Shown: positions 12,000-25,689, numbered from the stretch's first letter. The stretch is 64,000 nt of DNA from Centropus unirufus (GCA_013397695.1 VYZI01000035.1:2509805-2573804); one strand, 5' to 3'. Notes: generated by a model from the letters alone, not told the origin. Made by a program: numbers and translations.

Positions 12000-12740
12000 G
12001 TTTAGCAGCACTGAAAAATAAAGCAGCCATGTAATGTGTGGCTGATGGAAGCTGCATTTTTCCCCCCTCTCCTTCCCTACTCCCCCCAGTCTCCAAACAC
12101 TCCAGTGCAGAGGAAGAAAAAAAATTTAAAAAGCCATGTGCCAGAGCCAGTTGACACAAGCTGCATCAGATATTTGTTAGAAACTTGATGCAAGCTGAAC
12201 ATCGGTTGCTCATTTCACTAGCTTCAGCAGTACTTTATTAAAGTGGATTTACAAATCAATGGAAGGAATCCAAAGGTTCACAAACAGGCTCTTTCATCAG
12301 GTCCACTGCCTGACTGTACAGGAAGTTTGCTGAAGGAGTCTGGGGGCTGTTTCGCCAGCGCACTTGTTTTCAATGGACACCCAACAACATGACTTGTTTG
12401 GTTTGGTGAAAGAAATGCAGTAAGAGGTTCACTGCTTTGAGGGAATGCAGCCTAGTGTGTGTACTGTTTCATTCCCACAGCACGTGTGACAAGGCACCCT
12501 ACAAATTGCAAATTATTTTAATTTGAAGGGGGAAGTGTCTGGGAGGCAGTAACCTTCTTTGGTCCTGTTTTCCCTGATCTATCAATCACAGATTGCCATG
12601 TAAAAACAATCTACTAAAGGCTCTCTCTATAGAGGAAAAGCAATTACTAGCATTAACTCTTGCTGTTGCAAATTAATACAATACAGCCCACAACTGATAG
12701 AGTCTGCTTGCAAGCCATTATTCCAAGAATAAGCCAGTGG
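12000..12740. promoter_or_regulatory. Motif-rich block upstream of candidate promoter
   Basis: This unique stretch lies immediately upstream (in minus-strand sense) of the candidate promoter. It has an imperfect inverted repeat (AGCTGCATCA at 12159-12168 against TTGATGCAAGCT at 12185-12196) and AT-rich homeodomain-type cores. Near 12570 it contains CTGATCTATCAATCACAG, with a TGATYNATCA-like arrangement. The lack of repeats and the density of motifs resemble conserved regulatory DNA, but conservation cannot be judged from one sequence. Confidence 0.25.
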
Positions 12741-15700
12741 TTTGCTTAAATCTGACTGTTCTGAAATTCTCAAGTAAAGAGCTCCCCTTCTCCTTTTTAT
12801 GTTTTCATTTGTAAAACTCAGTGGAAAGAAAAGAAAACCATATTTATTTGCTGAGGCCTAGACTATCCCAGGATAACAATACCCATCAGTAAACCTGCCT
12901 ACAAACACAGGATTCCACCACCAGCAGCTGGTTTTCCTTTTTTTGATTCTGAAGTGGCCATAATCTTCAGACCAAACCCAATAACTAGCACTGAGCAAGA
13001 ACCTTGATTGAACAGCTGGGTTGACCAATGACTTGAATCCATCTTGTTAAATTAATGTGAGATTGCATTTCCATACAAATAAGATCAATTAAAAATACTC
13101 GTAAAACCATGCTACCAAAGGCAGTGAAGACTTAAATTAATTAACTAAAAAATCCTCCAATTAATGTTAGTTATGATTCTCACTCTAGCTGAGGGAGGAA
13201 AAAACCCCAACAGCAGGACAAAATACTAGTAGTTAATGACTATGAGTAGTAGCTCCAAATGCCACACTATTTGTCAGAAATTCTTGATGATACGTAGTAA
13301 CATCCTTCACAGTTACATAAATGTGGAGAATGCAGAAACCTGTGGTCAACCATGCCAACAAATATCACAAACACAAAGTTTATTTACATGAGAAGAAACC
13401 AAAGAGCACAGCTAAGTTGCTTATGCACATATTAAGTGCATCTTTCTTGAGCTACAGTAATTCCAGGCTTCTGTACTCCTGATGAAGATGCTGCTCTGTA
13501 TGTATATTTACTTCATAAATATAATCTAGCCAATGGGTTTTTTGGTGCAAGAATGGTCATGGAAGAAGTAGAAGTTAGTTACCACTGTGTAACAGCACCA
13601 AGCAGGGCAACACCAGGCTGCAAACACCGAAAAATTCATAGGAAATAATAACAAATCAGAAAGATCTTCAAGCTTCATAGTCATTACTGACCTAGCACCA
13701 CAGCATGGCAAACGTGATTTGAAGTGTGCTACAAAGATTGCTCATAATGCTGTCCTGATAGTTCAGTCAAAAAAATTGCATTCCCTTTCAGTTATTTATT
13801 CAAAAGTAGGGGACAATTTCAGTTGTTTCAAGTGTCCCTGAAAGTTGTCTCAAGCTTGTACACAACACTTCTCTTTGCAAGGTGATCAAAGCATTGGCAA
13901 GAATGTACATCACCTCTGCCACAGAAAATGTGCCCACCATCCATCAAGGCATGAGTCACAAAGCCAAGCTCCAACCAGGATACCTGTGAGGCTCCAGGAA
14001 TGTGTTGCAAAAAAGGGAAACCCCCTCACAAAAGGCACATGGCAATGGCCATCCTCCATACAACTGCAGTCATCAACTCTTGATAACTTCAAGTCCCATC
14101 TGACAAAAGGCAGAGGAGACTCCCCCTGGCAATGACATTATTTTCTCAGGAAGACTTATAATAAGGACGTAATCCACTGAATCCAACCAGGTTTAAAAAG
14201 TCCAGGGGGCAGCTGCATTTTGGGAAAGGCTGAGGTTTATAGCTGAAGAGGGGCTCATAAGTGCTCTTGGAATCCACAAATGATCCATCAGTTGATCTGT
14301 CATCTCAACAACTCCTAGGCACTAAGAAAGTCTGATTTATCCCCTTTTAGTGATGATGATTTGAACACTGAAAGCCTAAACTGCCTCCCCAAGGAGATGC
14401 AAAAAGTGCTGGAGAACAGCAGGGAACTCATTCCATGCTTTTCAAGCCCCTTAACTGTGAAGCCTGTTCTTGTTTCAAATAAAAGTAACTTAATTTGACA
14501 TATTTTGAAAGGCAAGCTATTTGTTCCTTAAAAAAAAAAACATCAGCATCATTATAGTCTACTCTTAAGTATGAATCAAAGCACAATTCACCATATTTAA
14601 GGAGGTCTACTATAGCTTATGGGATCCATACATGTTTACACTGACAAGTTTTATTCCAAATAAAAATTCATCATTCCCATTATTTTACTAGAAAATAATT
14701 CAAATATTATCCCACAATTAGAACTACAGTCTCAGTTTGATAGGGCGTTACAAGCCAGTGAGGAATTGCATGGAAGGACACCTCCTTTGTGAGAAGAAAA
14801 ACAGATAGAAAATGTTTTACAAAATAACCAAGTACACCTGTATCAGACCAAGTTATCACTTAACCTCGTTCTTGAAAGGAAAGAGCCTTGAGGCCACAGT
14901 GAAGACCTTGGTTGCTAACTCCCAGCAGAATAACCTTTTGTTGCTGAAGGAAGGGAAAGATGGGTGCGTTGACAGCCTTAACCTGGTCAAGATGCTCCTA
15001 CAAAGGTTCTCCTTTGCACGGACGCCTTGGAGAGCTACTTGGAAAACCTGCTCTCCCACGGCAGCTCTGGCACACCTTACCTCATGCAGTCCTCAGATTT
15101 GCACCACCCAATACACAGGCCCACCAGTGCTGCCACCATCAGAGCTGGTGCCCCGATGATACCAAAAAGATAACCCACAGAACAGCACAGTTTTTAGCTT
15201 AATATAATTTGGAGGAAGAACATATGCTTGCATTGTTCTCAGAATTTATTTTATTCCCATGGAAGTGAACTCATTGGAAGGTGTAAAGATTCTTCAACTA
15301 AATTCCAAGCTGGAAAAATATATTAATGAAAAAGACTTGGTAGCTAAACTGAAAGAACTAGGAATTTACTAAGGGGCAGGAACTAATGATTGCTAATGTA
15401 GCAGTAAAGTATGACCCAAAGGAAAAGCTATGCAGATTTTTCTCTTTTCTACTTCAAAAACTATATTGGGAAGCGTAAGCATTTACAACACTCTTTGGAG
15501 AACTATAATAGACTTCAGTGCTCCTCAAAACCTATGACTGAAACTGCAAACATGGAAGAGTAGCTATGTAAGATTCATGGTATAAGACAATTTGTAACAG
15601 TTAATCCATTTTATTAGAGGCATCACCAACTCTGTTCATTATTTAAACCTTCCAAATCAACTGTTCTCAAAGACAACCACCACTGGCACTGTTTAAAGTT

Positions 15701-18700
15701 GCTTATATTTTCTTTCTAATATACTCATTTTGATTATTAAAAGGCAAATAAATGGGTAGTTTTTTTCTTTCTTCCTTTATATTCTGTTTCCAGCACAACA
15801 AATACTAGAAATCACAAGAGAAAAAGAAAATTACTTAAATAATCCTGGGCTTCAAAATACTGCTACTTAAAAATAGAAACAAGAGTGAACACATGGTGAT
15901 GTGGTCTTTGCTCAAGAATGTGAAAAAACGTCTGCGGATATTTCAAATATTTACCAAATGAAGGGGATGTATATCAGGTTGCAGAGCTTTGGATTACACA
16001 GACTTTCAAGAGATGATGATTCATGTTAATCTACATTAGTAGGCTTGGAGGTTTTGCTTTGTTCTTTTTCATTTCTAATTATATTTTAGTAGTAGAATAA
16101 ACAGAAAGAACACATAAAACGAGTAACAAAAGCTAAAATAAAATAAAGGAAAAACAACCTTTTAAGGCACTTAACATCAGAGAAGGTTAGTTCAGCCAAT
16201 TATGATTTACAACTGCACAATAAACCATGGTGAACTTCAGCTGACTAATGCCCTGCACCATTATGGTGTGACTACTAAAGATGAAAGGCCAATTTCCTAT
16301 TTGAAAATCGGGTTTCAGGAACGCGCAGCTGCCAGGCTGTAGGGCCTGTTGATTACCTTCCCAGCAGCATCCATCATGGAGTCCCAGCAAACCTGAATGG
16401 AGCCATGGTGCCTGCTGCATCCACTTCTATGCACAATCTCCCTCAGCTGGGCACAAAGGGGTCACTGCGCCCGACGCCAAAGTAGCCATGCTCCCAAGGC
16501 AGTCCTCAGCCAGGTGAACTGGGATTTGAGAAGTTCTGTTTAAAGCCTCGTGCTGCCAACAAACACTCCAAAGGCAAGACCAGCAGAAGCAAACTTTTTG
16601 TAGCATGAAACCAGATCTTGATAGAATTTTGCACCGACAAAGTGGATGGGCCAGCAGGCACATGCATGATACACACGAGGTCCCTCCAGCCACCAGCACC
16701 TGTATTTTGTTCCTGAAGTTGTTCCCAACTGCTTTTTAGGGTGCCTGATTTTCACTACTAACTACAAAGTCACTTCATTTCAACTTGCCAAATAACCTTG
16801 CTGGATCTAATTTTCACATCTTTTAACTCTTTAGTTAGTGGGTAAAAACCAAACCCTTCTGAGAAAGCTAGTATGTAATAAGACAGAGCTGAAACTCAAA
16901 AAGCAATAGCTGTTTCTCATCATTCCCACCAGAGATGCTCGTGCTCTGTACTAGAAATGCGTTGATGCTGCACTCAAAATCTGACTGCAGCATAGATAAG
17001 CAAACTTAAACTAATTTTAAACTAGGCTGAACAGCATTGCTGTTCACACCAGTGGAGCTACAAATACCAGCACAGGCAACATAAATCTAATCAGGATCAA
17101 GGAGACTCTGACCACTGACCATATGATGATAAAGCATCTGTTACTGGGGCTCCAAGGCAGCCGCAACCACCCAGGCAAGCTTAGCTAAAGCTAGCTGGGA
17201 CACTGCTCACACTTCTGACTGTAGCATTAGAACTATCCGAAATTTACTGGGCAGGAAGAAGTTCCTGCCAGAATGAACTGAAAGGCAAAAAAAAAACCCC
17301 AAAAAACAGGAAGAATGTCATACCATTTGACCTTAAGCAAGACTTTAAGTGCTTGGTTGTGGTTCCTAAGGCAGCCACAGAGAGTGCAGGCTGGCTCCTG
17401 GGGCATCTGCCTTGCCCCCACTGAGCGGGTGGTCAATCTAGGCAATGCTGCTGCCACCTTGACGCAGCCCATCCCACCATGTATTTAGGGTTATATGCTA
17501 TTTGTACCACCCCTGCCCTTGATCCTGTTCACACTGAGCACTAACACAGGACAACTCTGTGTGTACAACACCTCAAATCACTTCTTCCAGTGCAAACTGA
17601 GTTACCATGCTTCAGTTCCCCTTCTGCAGTAAGGCAACCTTCCTTCATTACTCCAGCTTGACAGCTTGGAGATGAAGCTTGGCTCAAAGGGCGAGGGAGA
17701 CTTGTATCATAACACACAGCCCAAAGAGCCCTTACATTGCTCAGAGCACACCAGCAGCCACCTACTGGAAAACCAACAACAGACAGTGGGGAAGGAAAAC
17801 AAAGTAGGAATAAAAGCAATACAACTCCCTAAGTAAAATGTTATGTAGTGTTCAGTTGATTCCACAGAGAAAACCCCGCTTACGTGATGATTTGGCTCCA
17901 CAGATAATTTTGGTTACTGATACGTCAGGGCTTTCTATAGGACGTTGTACGCCAATACAGAATATATTTTAAGTGACACTTTGCTTGAACATATATCTCC
18001 AACACATGCTATTAACAGTTTAAACGTAAAACCCTGCCACGTCACAGCTGCTCACATCTATTACTTTTGAAGACAGAAAGTAACTGCTAACCATAAGTCT
18101 TTAGAAATGTAGAGAGAATGTGGGAAAAAGAGATGGATGTATTTGGCAAGAGATCACAAATGCCTAGGATTTCTGTCTCCTGCTCAATGCAAGCTTGCAT
18201 GCTTTACTCCTTCTCTGGTTTTATTTTAGCAGCAACTTTTCAGAGCACCTTTTGCAAGCCAGCTCAACCCAGCAAAAAGTGTGTTGGCACACCCCACCAC
18301 CACAATCCCATCACTGTGGTCAAGCGGTCAAAATCATCATCAACTCATTTTCAAAATATGCATTGCATCAGAGTAGTCAAAAGCACTCCTTGTCATATAT
18401 GAACAGCTCCCCTGAGAACCTCCCTTGGTAAGATACAACTTGCAAGCAGTCTTCAGGTACACAAGGAGGGGATGACAACTCCGTTGACTTTTCCAGGGGC
18501 ATCCCTGAAGGTAAATTAGTCCCAGGGAAAAGAGGCAAAATTACAATACACTCCTCTGAAGCCTTGTTTTCCACTGGTTTGGTATCAGTTTTCTCACTAA
18601 AGCTCTTTTTTTTATATCCCTTCCTCCAATACTTCATATTTTATGATTTGCCTACAGGGGCCTCAGTTACCTCTTAGAGAGAAGAAGGAAGAGAAAACAA

Positions 18701-20280
18701 AGACAGAAACCACTCTAAAAGACCATATATTTCTAACAGGTTTCCACCATGGTCAGACTGATGGGCCTGCTATTAGAAGAGGGTGGATTAGTGTAATTGC
18801 CTTACAGTTTTGACAGTTTCTGTCATCTTCAGATGTTTTCCGAGTTCTGCCCTATTTGCTAAATGCTATCAAGTGACAATTCCCATCCGTTTCAGGGAGG
18901 ACTCCTGAAGTGAACTGCATGAGTCTTAAAAGAGACTTGTGCTCAGGACTACTCCTTCAAAGCCTGCAAGGCTGGTTGCCATGGTTGCTGGAGGTTAAAC
19001 CTGGCAGGGCTAATGTCTTTATCAAAGCCAAGCAGTGGCTGTGGTAATGAGCCCTGAAGGCTGCAGATGCTCCACGAAAGCAACTTTAGGACTAGAGGTC
19101 CTGGCAAAAGGTGCTGGAAGGAAGCAGGTTAAGAAATGCAGCACACTGTTAGAAAAAGGCAACTGAGATGGTCTGATCCTGGTGGATTGGCAGGAGTGAG
19201 GAAATTTCCAGTAAAAGGGGAATAATAAAGAATGAGGTATCCCCTTCCAAACTAAATTCAATGGAAATTACTCCAAGTTTGGCATAGTAATAGATAGGTA
19301 TAAGAACTCTGGCAATTCTGGGACAAAACAACATTCATTAACATGTGCTCCAAATCCCACAGGCAGGAAGGATGGTAATTCAGTAGATACAGTCTGTTTC
19401 ACAAGGTGATGCTCAGCCAAGAACCTGGAGGACCTCCATAGTGTTGGTTTACTATCTCCACCAAATAAGTAAAACCAAAGCCCAGAAAAATCCATCAACT
19501 TTAGACAGTCCTAAGCTATTTTTAGAAGAAGAGATAAAAATTTACAGCTTCATCCATTTCCTAGCACATCTTCAACTCCCTAAACCAACACAAGGAAGAG
19601 AGAAGACAGAAGGGTAGGGATGGATATATTTATTTTGTGCTTGTTACATCTTGGGAAAGACTGTTAAGTTTGGTCTAAGCTGTTCTGAACCTGTCTTTCC
19701 TCAGCAAGTGGGATGGCCAAAAGCAAGGCTGGGACATGCACTACAGGACAGCTGCAATGGACATAGGAAAGAGCAGCACCATCTCCACCACACGTCCCAT
19801 GGCTCAAATGCACTGGGGCTCAATGGCCTCTACTCCAAACCTCAGGTTGGGGTCTTCAGCCTATACAGCACTATTAAAGTCAAAATCAAGAACTTATGGC
19901 TTCTTAACGCTATCCCTGCTCTTTTACACCGAATAAAAATATCAGAGCAAAGGACATCCATATCACTTGCACCGAGCCACTTCCCACCCCATCTGAAGAT
20001 AGTAAAATGTAATCAATAGGTGTCAAAAGTGAGAACAACTGCTGCCCACTATATCCAGCACCACACAAAAACGAAGGCAGAAAAAGACAGAGTGATGGGA
20101 TAACATACAGCATATCCTGTGAGATTCATGTTGTGGCAGACGATGGAGACAAGAGATCAGGGTTCATATAGAAAGTACAGACTTTAGTTTAATTGTTCCT
20201 AAACTATGCGCTACATGAGTAATTTGGTTTATGGATGTTCCTGGCAGAGACAGAGGGGAACCCATCTTCTCAGGGCAGCT
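12741..20280. other. Unique non-coding sequence, no gene supported
   Basis: No transposon family or protein domain is recognised. Open frames such as 14812-15159 (115 codons, plus) and 13845-14135 (96 codons, plus) have opposing-strand shadows and no recognisable domain. A TTAATTAA-type AT-rich patch lies at about 13130-13145. The stretch is consistent with a long intron. Confidence 0.55.
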
Positions 20281-20289
20281 AAGTGCTTG

Positions 20290-20760
20290 ACTTCTGTGTA
20301 TTTTTATGTGTTTGTCAAACACTTAGACACTACAGGCACTTAGAATCCTTTAAATAAATAAAATGCATTGAGTTAGTTTAGCGCAAAGGGCACTGTATCA
20401 ATGCATGTTAACTGCATTCAATGGAAATTATAACAGGATATAGGTGTAAGTGCAGCCAAAAGAAAAGCTTAATAAAAACAGAGTAGCAGGGAGAGAAAGA
20501 GGGAAATGTAATGCTGACAGAACTGCAGCCTGAAATAAATAAGAACAGTAGTTTGGAGAACAGCTCAGATCATAAGATAGTGAGGGAGAAAAAGCACCTC
20601 CTGTTTTACTACGATTGAGCCAGCTTACATTTCATTACAGGGAACCCAGGATAGGCAGTTGTGTAATCAAGAGCCAGACGGCTTTACTCATTTATAATTA
20701 ATTCAGAGTACTTTGAAAGTGAGCTTAGAAAATAGCCAAGTGCTTCCCTTTAAGAAAACC
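20290..20760. promoter_or_regulatory. Candidate conserved non-coding / enhancer-like block
   Basis: It contains the palindrome GTGTTTG-T-CAAACAC at 20308-20322, whose halves resemble forkhead-type sites, and a homeodomain-type patch TTTATAATTAATTCAG at about 20691-20706. The sequence is unique and carries no long open frame. An enhancer role is inferred from motif content only. Confidence 0.25.
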
Positions 20761-23400
20761 TCTTCTAATACTTCTGAAAAGCACCGCAAGCAAAGCAGAC
20801 GTTTCAGCTGACGACAAAAGGTCTTCTCCAGACATAAATGAAAGAAGTGTTACCACAGGCAGTGAAGCAAAGAACATGGCCCATTTTGAAGGAAGGCTTT
20901 AACCCAAGCACTGTAATTTTACTGCAAGAAACACCACTCTGAACTGGTTTATACCATTTTAAGGGTCAAGACAAGACTCAGCACATCAAGGACTGAGATG
21001 TAGAGAGTTCAGTCTTCTCTATGTTGTACATAGACAACTGTACCCTTAGAGGCAGGCATTTTTGCCTCCAGCCCCAACCAACACCTCCACCTCCTCACAG
21101 CACTTTCCAGAAGAGTGGGTGTTAAAACCCACTGCAGTTGCACTGCTGCCCATGCAGCCCCCCACCTTCCCGAGCCACCACACTGTGAACTCCATCTACA
21201 GCAGAGCCCTGCATCCTGCTGCTCGTTTGTTCAGATCCTCAGGTATTCATTAGCTGTCCTATGCCCACACAAATAATTCAGAAAGTTAAATGCCACCTTC
21301 CATTTTGCATAGTTACTAATTTATCTACACTTAGCTTTTCATCTGTAATTCACATTGACATTAATGGAGAGACAAATACGCATGTACCAGAACAGAGGCA
21401 GACCAAAATAAATGAGAAAAGATGTGGTCACCAGAAACCAATTTTACATTCAAAACTGCATAGTGGAAACCACTGGAGTGCCAAAATCAAGTGAGGAGGA
21501 AAATACACAAAAAACATACTTGGACTAGGGGAAGAAAAGGGTGCAGGGACGAAGTTGCTAGCACATACAATCAGTCCCAGCCTCATGAAAAAGAATATAA
21601 ATATTTAGACATGAACAGACCTCTTAAAATACAGTTGCAGAGTCTGCTGGCACATGGACAAACATACAATGAGCCCACCAATGTGGAAACACAAATCAGG
21701 TAAATCAGACATGAAATTGGCAGGCAACATATTCAAGATGTATTTTGTAAAGGCAAAAATGTGTTCACCACCAAGTAAGAAAATGAATTTTCCCAGACAA
21801 TCTGAAGCTGCACTGTAAAAAAAATAAACATTAAATATTTAAGACTGTTCACCTAAATGCTATCACTTGGAGCACATGGTGGCTTTTTCCTTCACCAGCA
21901 TTCTTCTCGCTACAAAAAAAAATTAAAAAAATAAATGAAGTCTTTAAAGAGAAACTCATGAACAGGCTGGCTGCTTTGAAAGCTGAACATCTCCCTAGAT
22001 GGCCCTGAAAGAGTTAAGTACTTCAGAGCTCAGATATTCCTCTTCCCATGTCTCACGATAAGTACTGGAAGATTTATGTGCAATGAATTTCCAATTACTG
22101 ATCTGTACCAGCTGGGCTGTCAATCAACCTGACTATACAGTGCATATCCCCACCTCCCCATGTTCTCCTTGTGCAGAGGCTCCTTCTCCCCCTACAAGCA
22201 CACACAAAAGCATGTAATTCCCACATTCCTATCGATTGGAAGGAGGTCAAATGTTGCTTTGGAATTCCCTTGCTTCTGTAGTCCAAGACAGACATTTTCT
22301 CACCATGGTGTCCAGAACAGTTCCAGTGATGACTCTGAGACACCAAAGAGTATTTTAAAAGCAGAGTGACATTTCCTCCAAGGCCTTTCCTATTAGCAGT
22401 CATTGGCAGAGAATGCAGGGTATGAGCAAAATGTAGGAGGGAAGCCCTAGGATCAGGACACAAAATTCTCCTACACTAGTACACAAGGTCCAGATGCCAG
22501 GATGAAACAGAAGAAAAAACTCACACACACAACCCCCATGTGGAAGTTTCCAATAATAATTTTGCCTGAGTAAAAACATAATAAGGTTTCAGAAAACTAG
22601 TCATGGTAACTTTAGAATCTCCAAAAAGATCCTCACATTCACCTACAAGGAGTATTATCTCCCAATAAATACCAAATTCCTTCATGATTGTCTCATAGCT
22701 TTAGCTCAGTATACGTAAAGAGTTCATGAAAACAGTTGTCCTGCTCAGGGTCATCATCCACCCTGTTATATTGGATTATCATTTATTTCTTTAATACTCA
22801 GAGTTGCTCTTAGCACCACCACACATTCTTTATTTCATTTCCCAGCCACATGACAAAGGGAAATGCTCAATCAATAAACCTTTGCAGAGCAACACTAAGC
22901 AATATAACCAGTGATTAAATTTTGTTTTCGATGTAGAATTCAGCCTGAAGAAACATAATTAAAAAAATAACTGCAAAGCTCAAAAAAAATATATATTTTC
23001 CTCTCCAGTTTTTTAAGATTTCACTAAGCCATAGCCCTGAAACAAGAAAAAAAAAACCAAACCAAACAACAGACGTGGCACCATATTTGAAACATTGCCT
23101 GTTACAACATGATATTACCCCAGGCTGTTGTTTTTGCACCTGCATTTCACTTCCTAACCTGAGTTACAGAGAAGAAGATTCTTGAAAGGTTAATTAGCAG
23201 CTTTGTAAACAGCAAATCCTTGCCATGCATCAGAGTGAATGTGTCTTACTGCGAAAGTTGAGCACCCTGCAAAGGGCAGGGCTTTGAGATACAGCACCAA
23301 GCCAGATCCTCCAGCAGGCCCCATAAGTTTGTTGTTTGGGTTTTGGTTTTTTTTCTGTAGAGGCCTCCCCAGAGCTCTCTGGAAATTTTCATCCAGGCTC
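20761..23400. other. Unique non-coding sequence, no gene supported
   Basis: The stretch is AT-rich, with short A/T homopolymers near 21910-21930 and 23047-23056. The 122-codon minus-strand frame at 22095-22463 shows no domain and overlaps an open plus-strand frame. No repeat family is recognised. Confidence 0.55.
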
Positions 23401-23407
23401 AACTGCC

Positions 23408-23416
23408 TATAAATAG
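23408..23416 (+). promoter_or_regulatory. TATA box candidate (TATAAATAG)
   Basis: A consensus TATAAATAG lies on the plus strand. About 30 bases downstream begins a locally GC-rich segment with CpGs, and a strong-context ATG follows at 23481. TATA-like octamers also occur elsewhere in this AT-rich window (for example 38586 and 39780), so the motif alone is weak; the combination with a nearby start codon makes it worth recording. Confidence 0.25.
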
Positions 23417-23480
23417 AGAACTGCAGCCCCCGGGGGTTGTGTGGCTCTGTGCTGCTGGTGCGCTCCGAGTTGCTAAGGAG

Positions 23481-23699
23481 ATGGCAGAGCCAAGGCTTGC
23501 AAACTGCGTGGGGGATCCGAGTGGGATGTGGCACTGCTCTGGGGTTCGGCTGACAGCCAGGAAGGTATCCTCCTGTGGATATCCTCTGGATCAAAAGAAG
23601 AAAGAAGCAGCAGAAAAAAAGATGGAGATTCCCTCTCAGCCTGACAGAGGCCAGAGTCTGGGAACATCATGGCAGGCATTCCCATCAACAGGCTCCTGA
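23481..23699 (+). CDS. Small ORF of 72 codons, unrecognised
   Basis: The ATG at 23481 sits in a favourable context (AAGGAGATGG: G at -3 and G at +4) and opens a 72-codon frame ending in TGA at 23697-23699. The product would begin M-A-E-P-R-L-A-N and carries a charged DQKKKEAAEKK stretch in the middle. It has no signal peptide, membrane segment or domain that I recognise. The TATA box at 23408 lies 73 bases upstream, so a start near 23438 would leave a short leader of about 40 bases. A 134-codon minus-strand frame (23190-23594) overlaps it, which argues that GC content alone may hold frames open here. No polyadenylation signal is obvious close by. Chance ORF is the most likely alternative. Confidence 0.15.
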   Translation: MAEPRLANCVGDPSGMWHCSGVRLTARKVSSCGYPLDQKKKEAAEKKMEIPSQPDRGQSLGTSWQAFPSTGS

Positions 23700-25689
23700 A
23701 TAATTGGTATAAACCATAACTGCCTGGATTCTTGCAGCATCCCCGTTTCCTGAAGCCAGACTTGGGTTCTTTATCTCAGAGAGAAGTAATTATAGCTTAG
23801 ATTACACAGCACCATCCAGAAGGAAGATGTATTTTTTAATCCTTTTATTCACTTCTATGTAGACTCATAAACATGACTGATATGCAAAAAGGCAAGCTTT
23901 AAACTGCAGCACTACAAGAAACTACCAAAAGAAACTGAGACTAGGATGACCCCCACATACACAATCTTCTACAGATCTGAGCCAATCAATCTGTCTTGGG
24001 CTAGAGGATGCCCAAATGGAGACAGAGACTAGCTGAAGACATGGAAGGAAATTATGGATCATCCCGAGTTGTGTGTGTAGCTACTACTGTGTATTTCAGC
24101 TGGTCAAATTACACCCTTAAATAACTGTGGGAGTAGCAAACACCAGCAAGACTGAGCGTACACCCTTAAAAAACAAGGCTTCGCATTTCCAGCATGAATG
24201 GAGATACAATTTTACAGGGATATATAAGGCTTGCTTAAAATTTATGCTGAAGCAACTTTGCAATTGCTCCTGGTGGACTGTGCAACAGCCTGAAGATAAA
24301 GCTAACTATAAGAACAAGTCAAGAGTCATTTCTAAGAACAAAACCCTCAGGAAAATAATAACAGCAACAAAAAGAAAGGTGTAGGAATTCCTCAAAAGGA
24401 ACAGGCAAATACAGGAAGAGTCAAGGCTGTTCCAGCAAATGCAGCAGAAATGCTCCATGGTGTTAGCCACAGTTTGGCACACAGATCACTCAGTTGTGAC
24501 AGAAAATTAAATTCTTTTGTTTTCCCAGACTCATCCACAGCTAAAATGATACATCTTAACAGAACAAAGGCAATACCTCTTGCCAACAGTGTATTAGCTC
24601 ATCTCTCATTGAAAAAAGCAAAGACTTAGCAGAACAAGGTGGATTTTTCTCTGTGGCCACCGATATTCCAAGCCACAGAAGTATTAAAGTGCATCTGACA
24701 GTTGTTCATTATTAAGCAAGGGAAAGAGCCTTTTCCTTTTCCCCAAGAAAATGAGCTTTTTTCTTTTCCCCAAGACACCAATGAAACTGCATTAAGAATA
24801 TCTGAAATAAAAAGCACACAGAGAAATGGAATGTTTTGAACTTCTACTGTCTATGATCTTTTAAAGATGCTAACACTAAGTCACCAGCAACAAACCTACG
24901 GAAAGAGAAGGAACATGTGATCATGGCTTACTTTCCAGTGTACGTATCTCTTAATATAGAAGTGTGTATGATAGATCTGCCACCATCTGATCTTGATTGT
25001 TGTAAAACTAGTCATTCTGCCTTCATCTGCCAGAAGAATTTGAGAATTACTGGGGATATTTTTGGCAGCCTTAAGTATACAGAAGCACTGAGGCATATTC
25101 CCAGAGGACAGCTGAAAGTTTCTTAATTTCCATCTATTAGATGCTTCTTCTGCACATTACTTGAGGATTGTCCAGTGTGATTTTAAGTTATTAAGGATGA
25201 TGAAAGTAGCAAAAGAGGCTTCAGGTCTTACTGTTGTTACTGCAGTTCTTTTTTTTCCCACAAAAGACTTTTTATGACAGTCAAAAAAAATTAGAAATCT
25301 GTCCATGTATCTACTTTTATTACGTAATACATCCACAATTTACAACAAAGATCAGATATAATATACTTCTGTAATAAATATATCTCCAAATTAGGGGGAT
25401 AAGAATCATCAGCCTCGTCACACACAAAACCAAAAAAAAAGGTGTTAAGAGTTCTTATTCAACAATATACATTAGTTTTTAAAGACCTGGCTTTAACTTC
25501 ATATTGTGATTTCTGAAAATATTATTTTTTTAAAAATCTAGACTGATTTAGCCACATTCCCTAAAAAAAATAAAAATAAAATCTTAATTTTTCAGGAAAT
25601 TATAAGCATGACTGAACCAATATAATCTAACAATAGCATGAACACAAATTCTTCTTATGAAGAATGGTATTATGGCTAAGAGGCAATGG
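23700..25689. other. Unique non-coding sequence, no gene supported
   Basis: It holds a short imperfect tandem duplication at 24726-24775 (listed separately) and long AT-rich stretches from 25240 to 25640. No coding feature is supported. Confidence 0.55.
24726..24775. repeat. Imperfect tandem duplication, pyrimidine-rich
   Basis: Two copies of a roughly 25-base unit, GAGCCTTTTCCTTTTCCCC and GAGCTTTTTTCTTTTCCCC, each followed by AAGA, lie head to tail. They differ at a few positions, so the duplication is not new. A replication-slippage origin is likely. Confidence 0.75.

Noticed and set aside
14160..14480. Possible CR1 fragment (CTGCCTCCCCAAGGAGATGC)
   Set aside because: Only one short phrase resembles CR1; the order of the other landmarks is missing.
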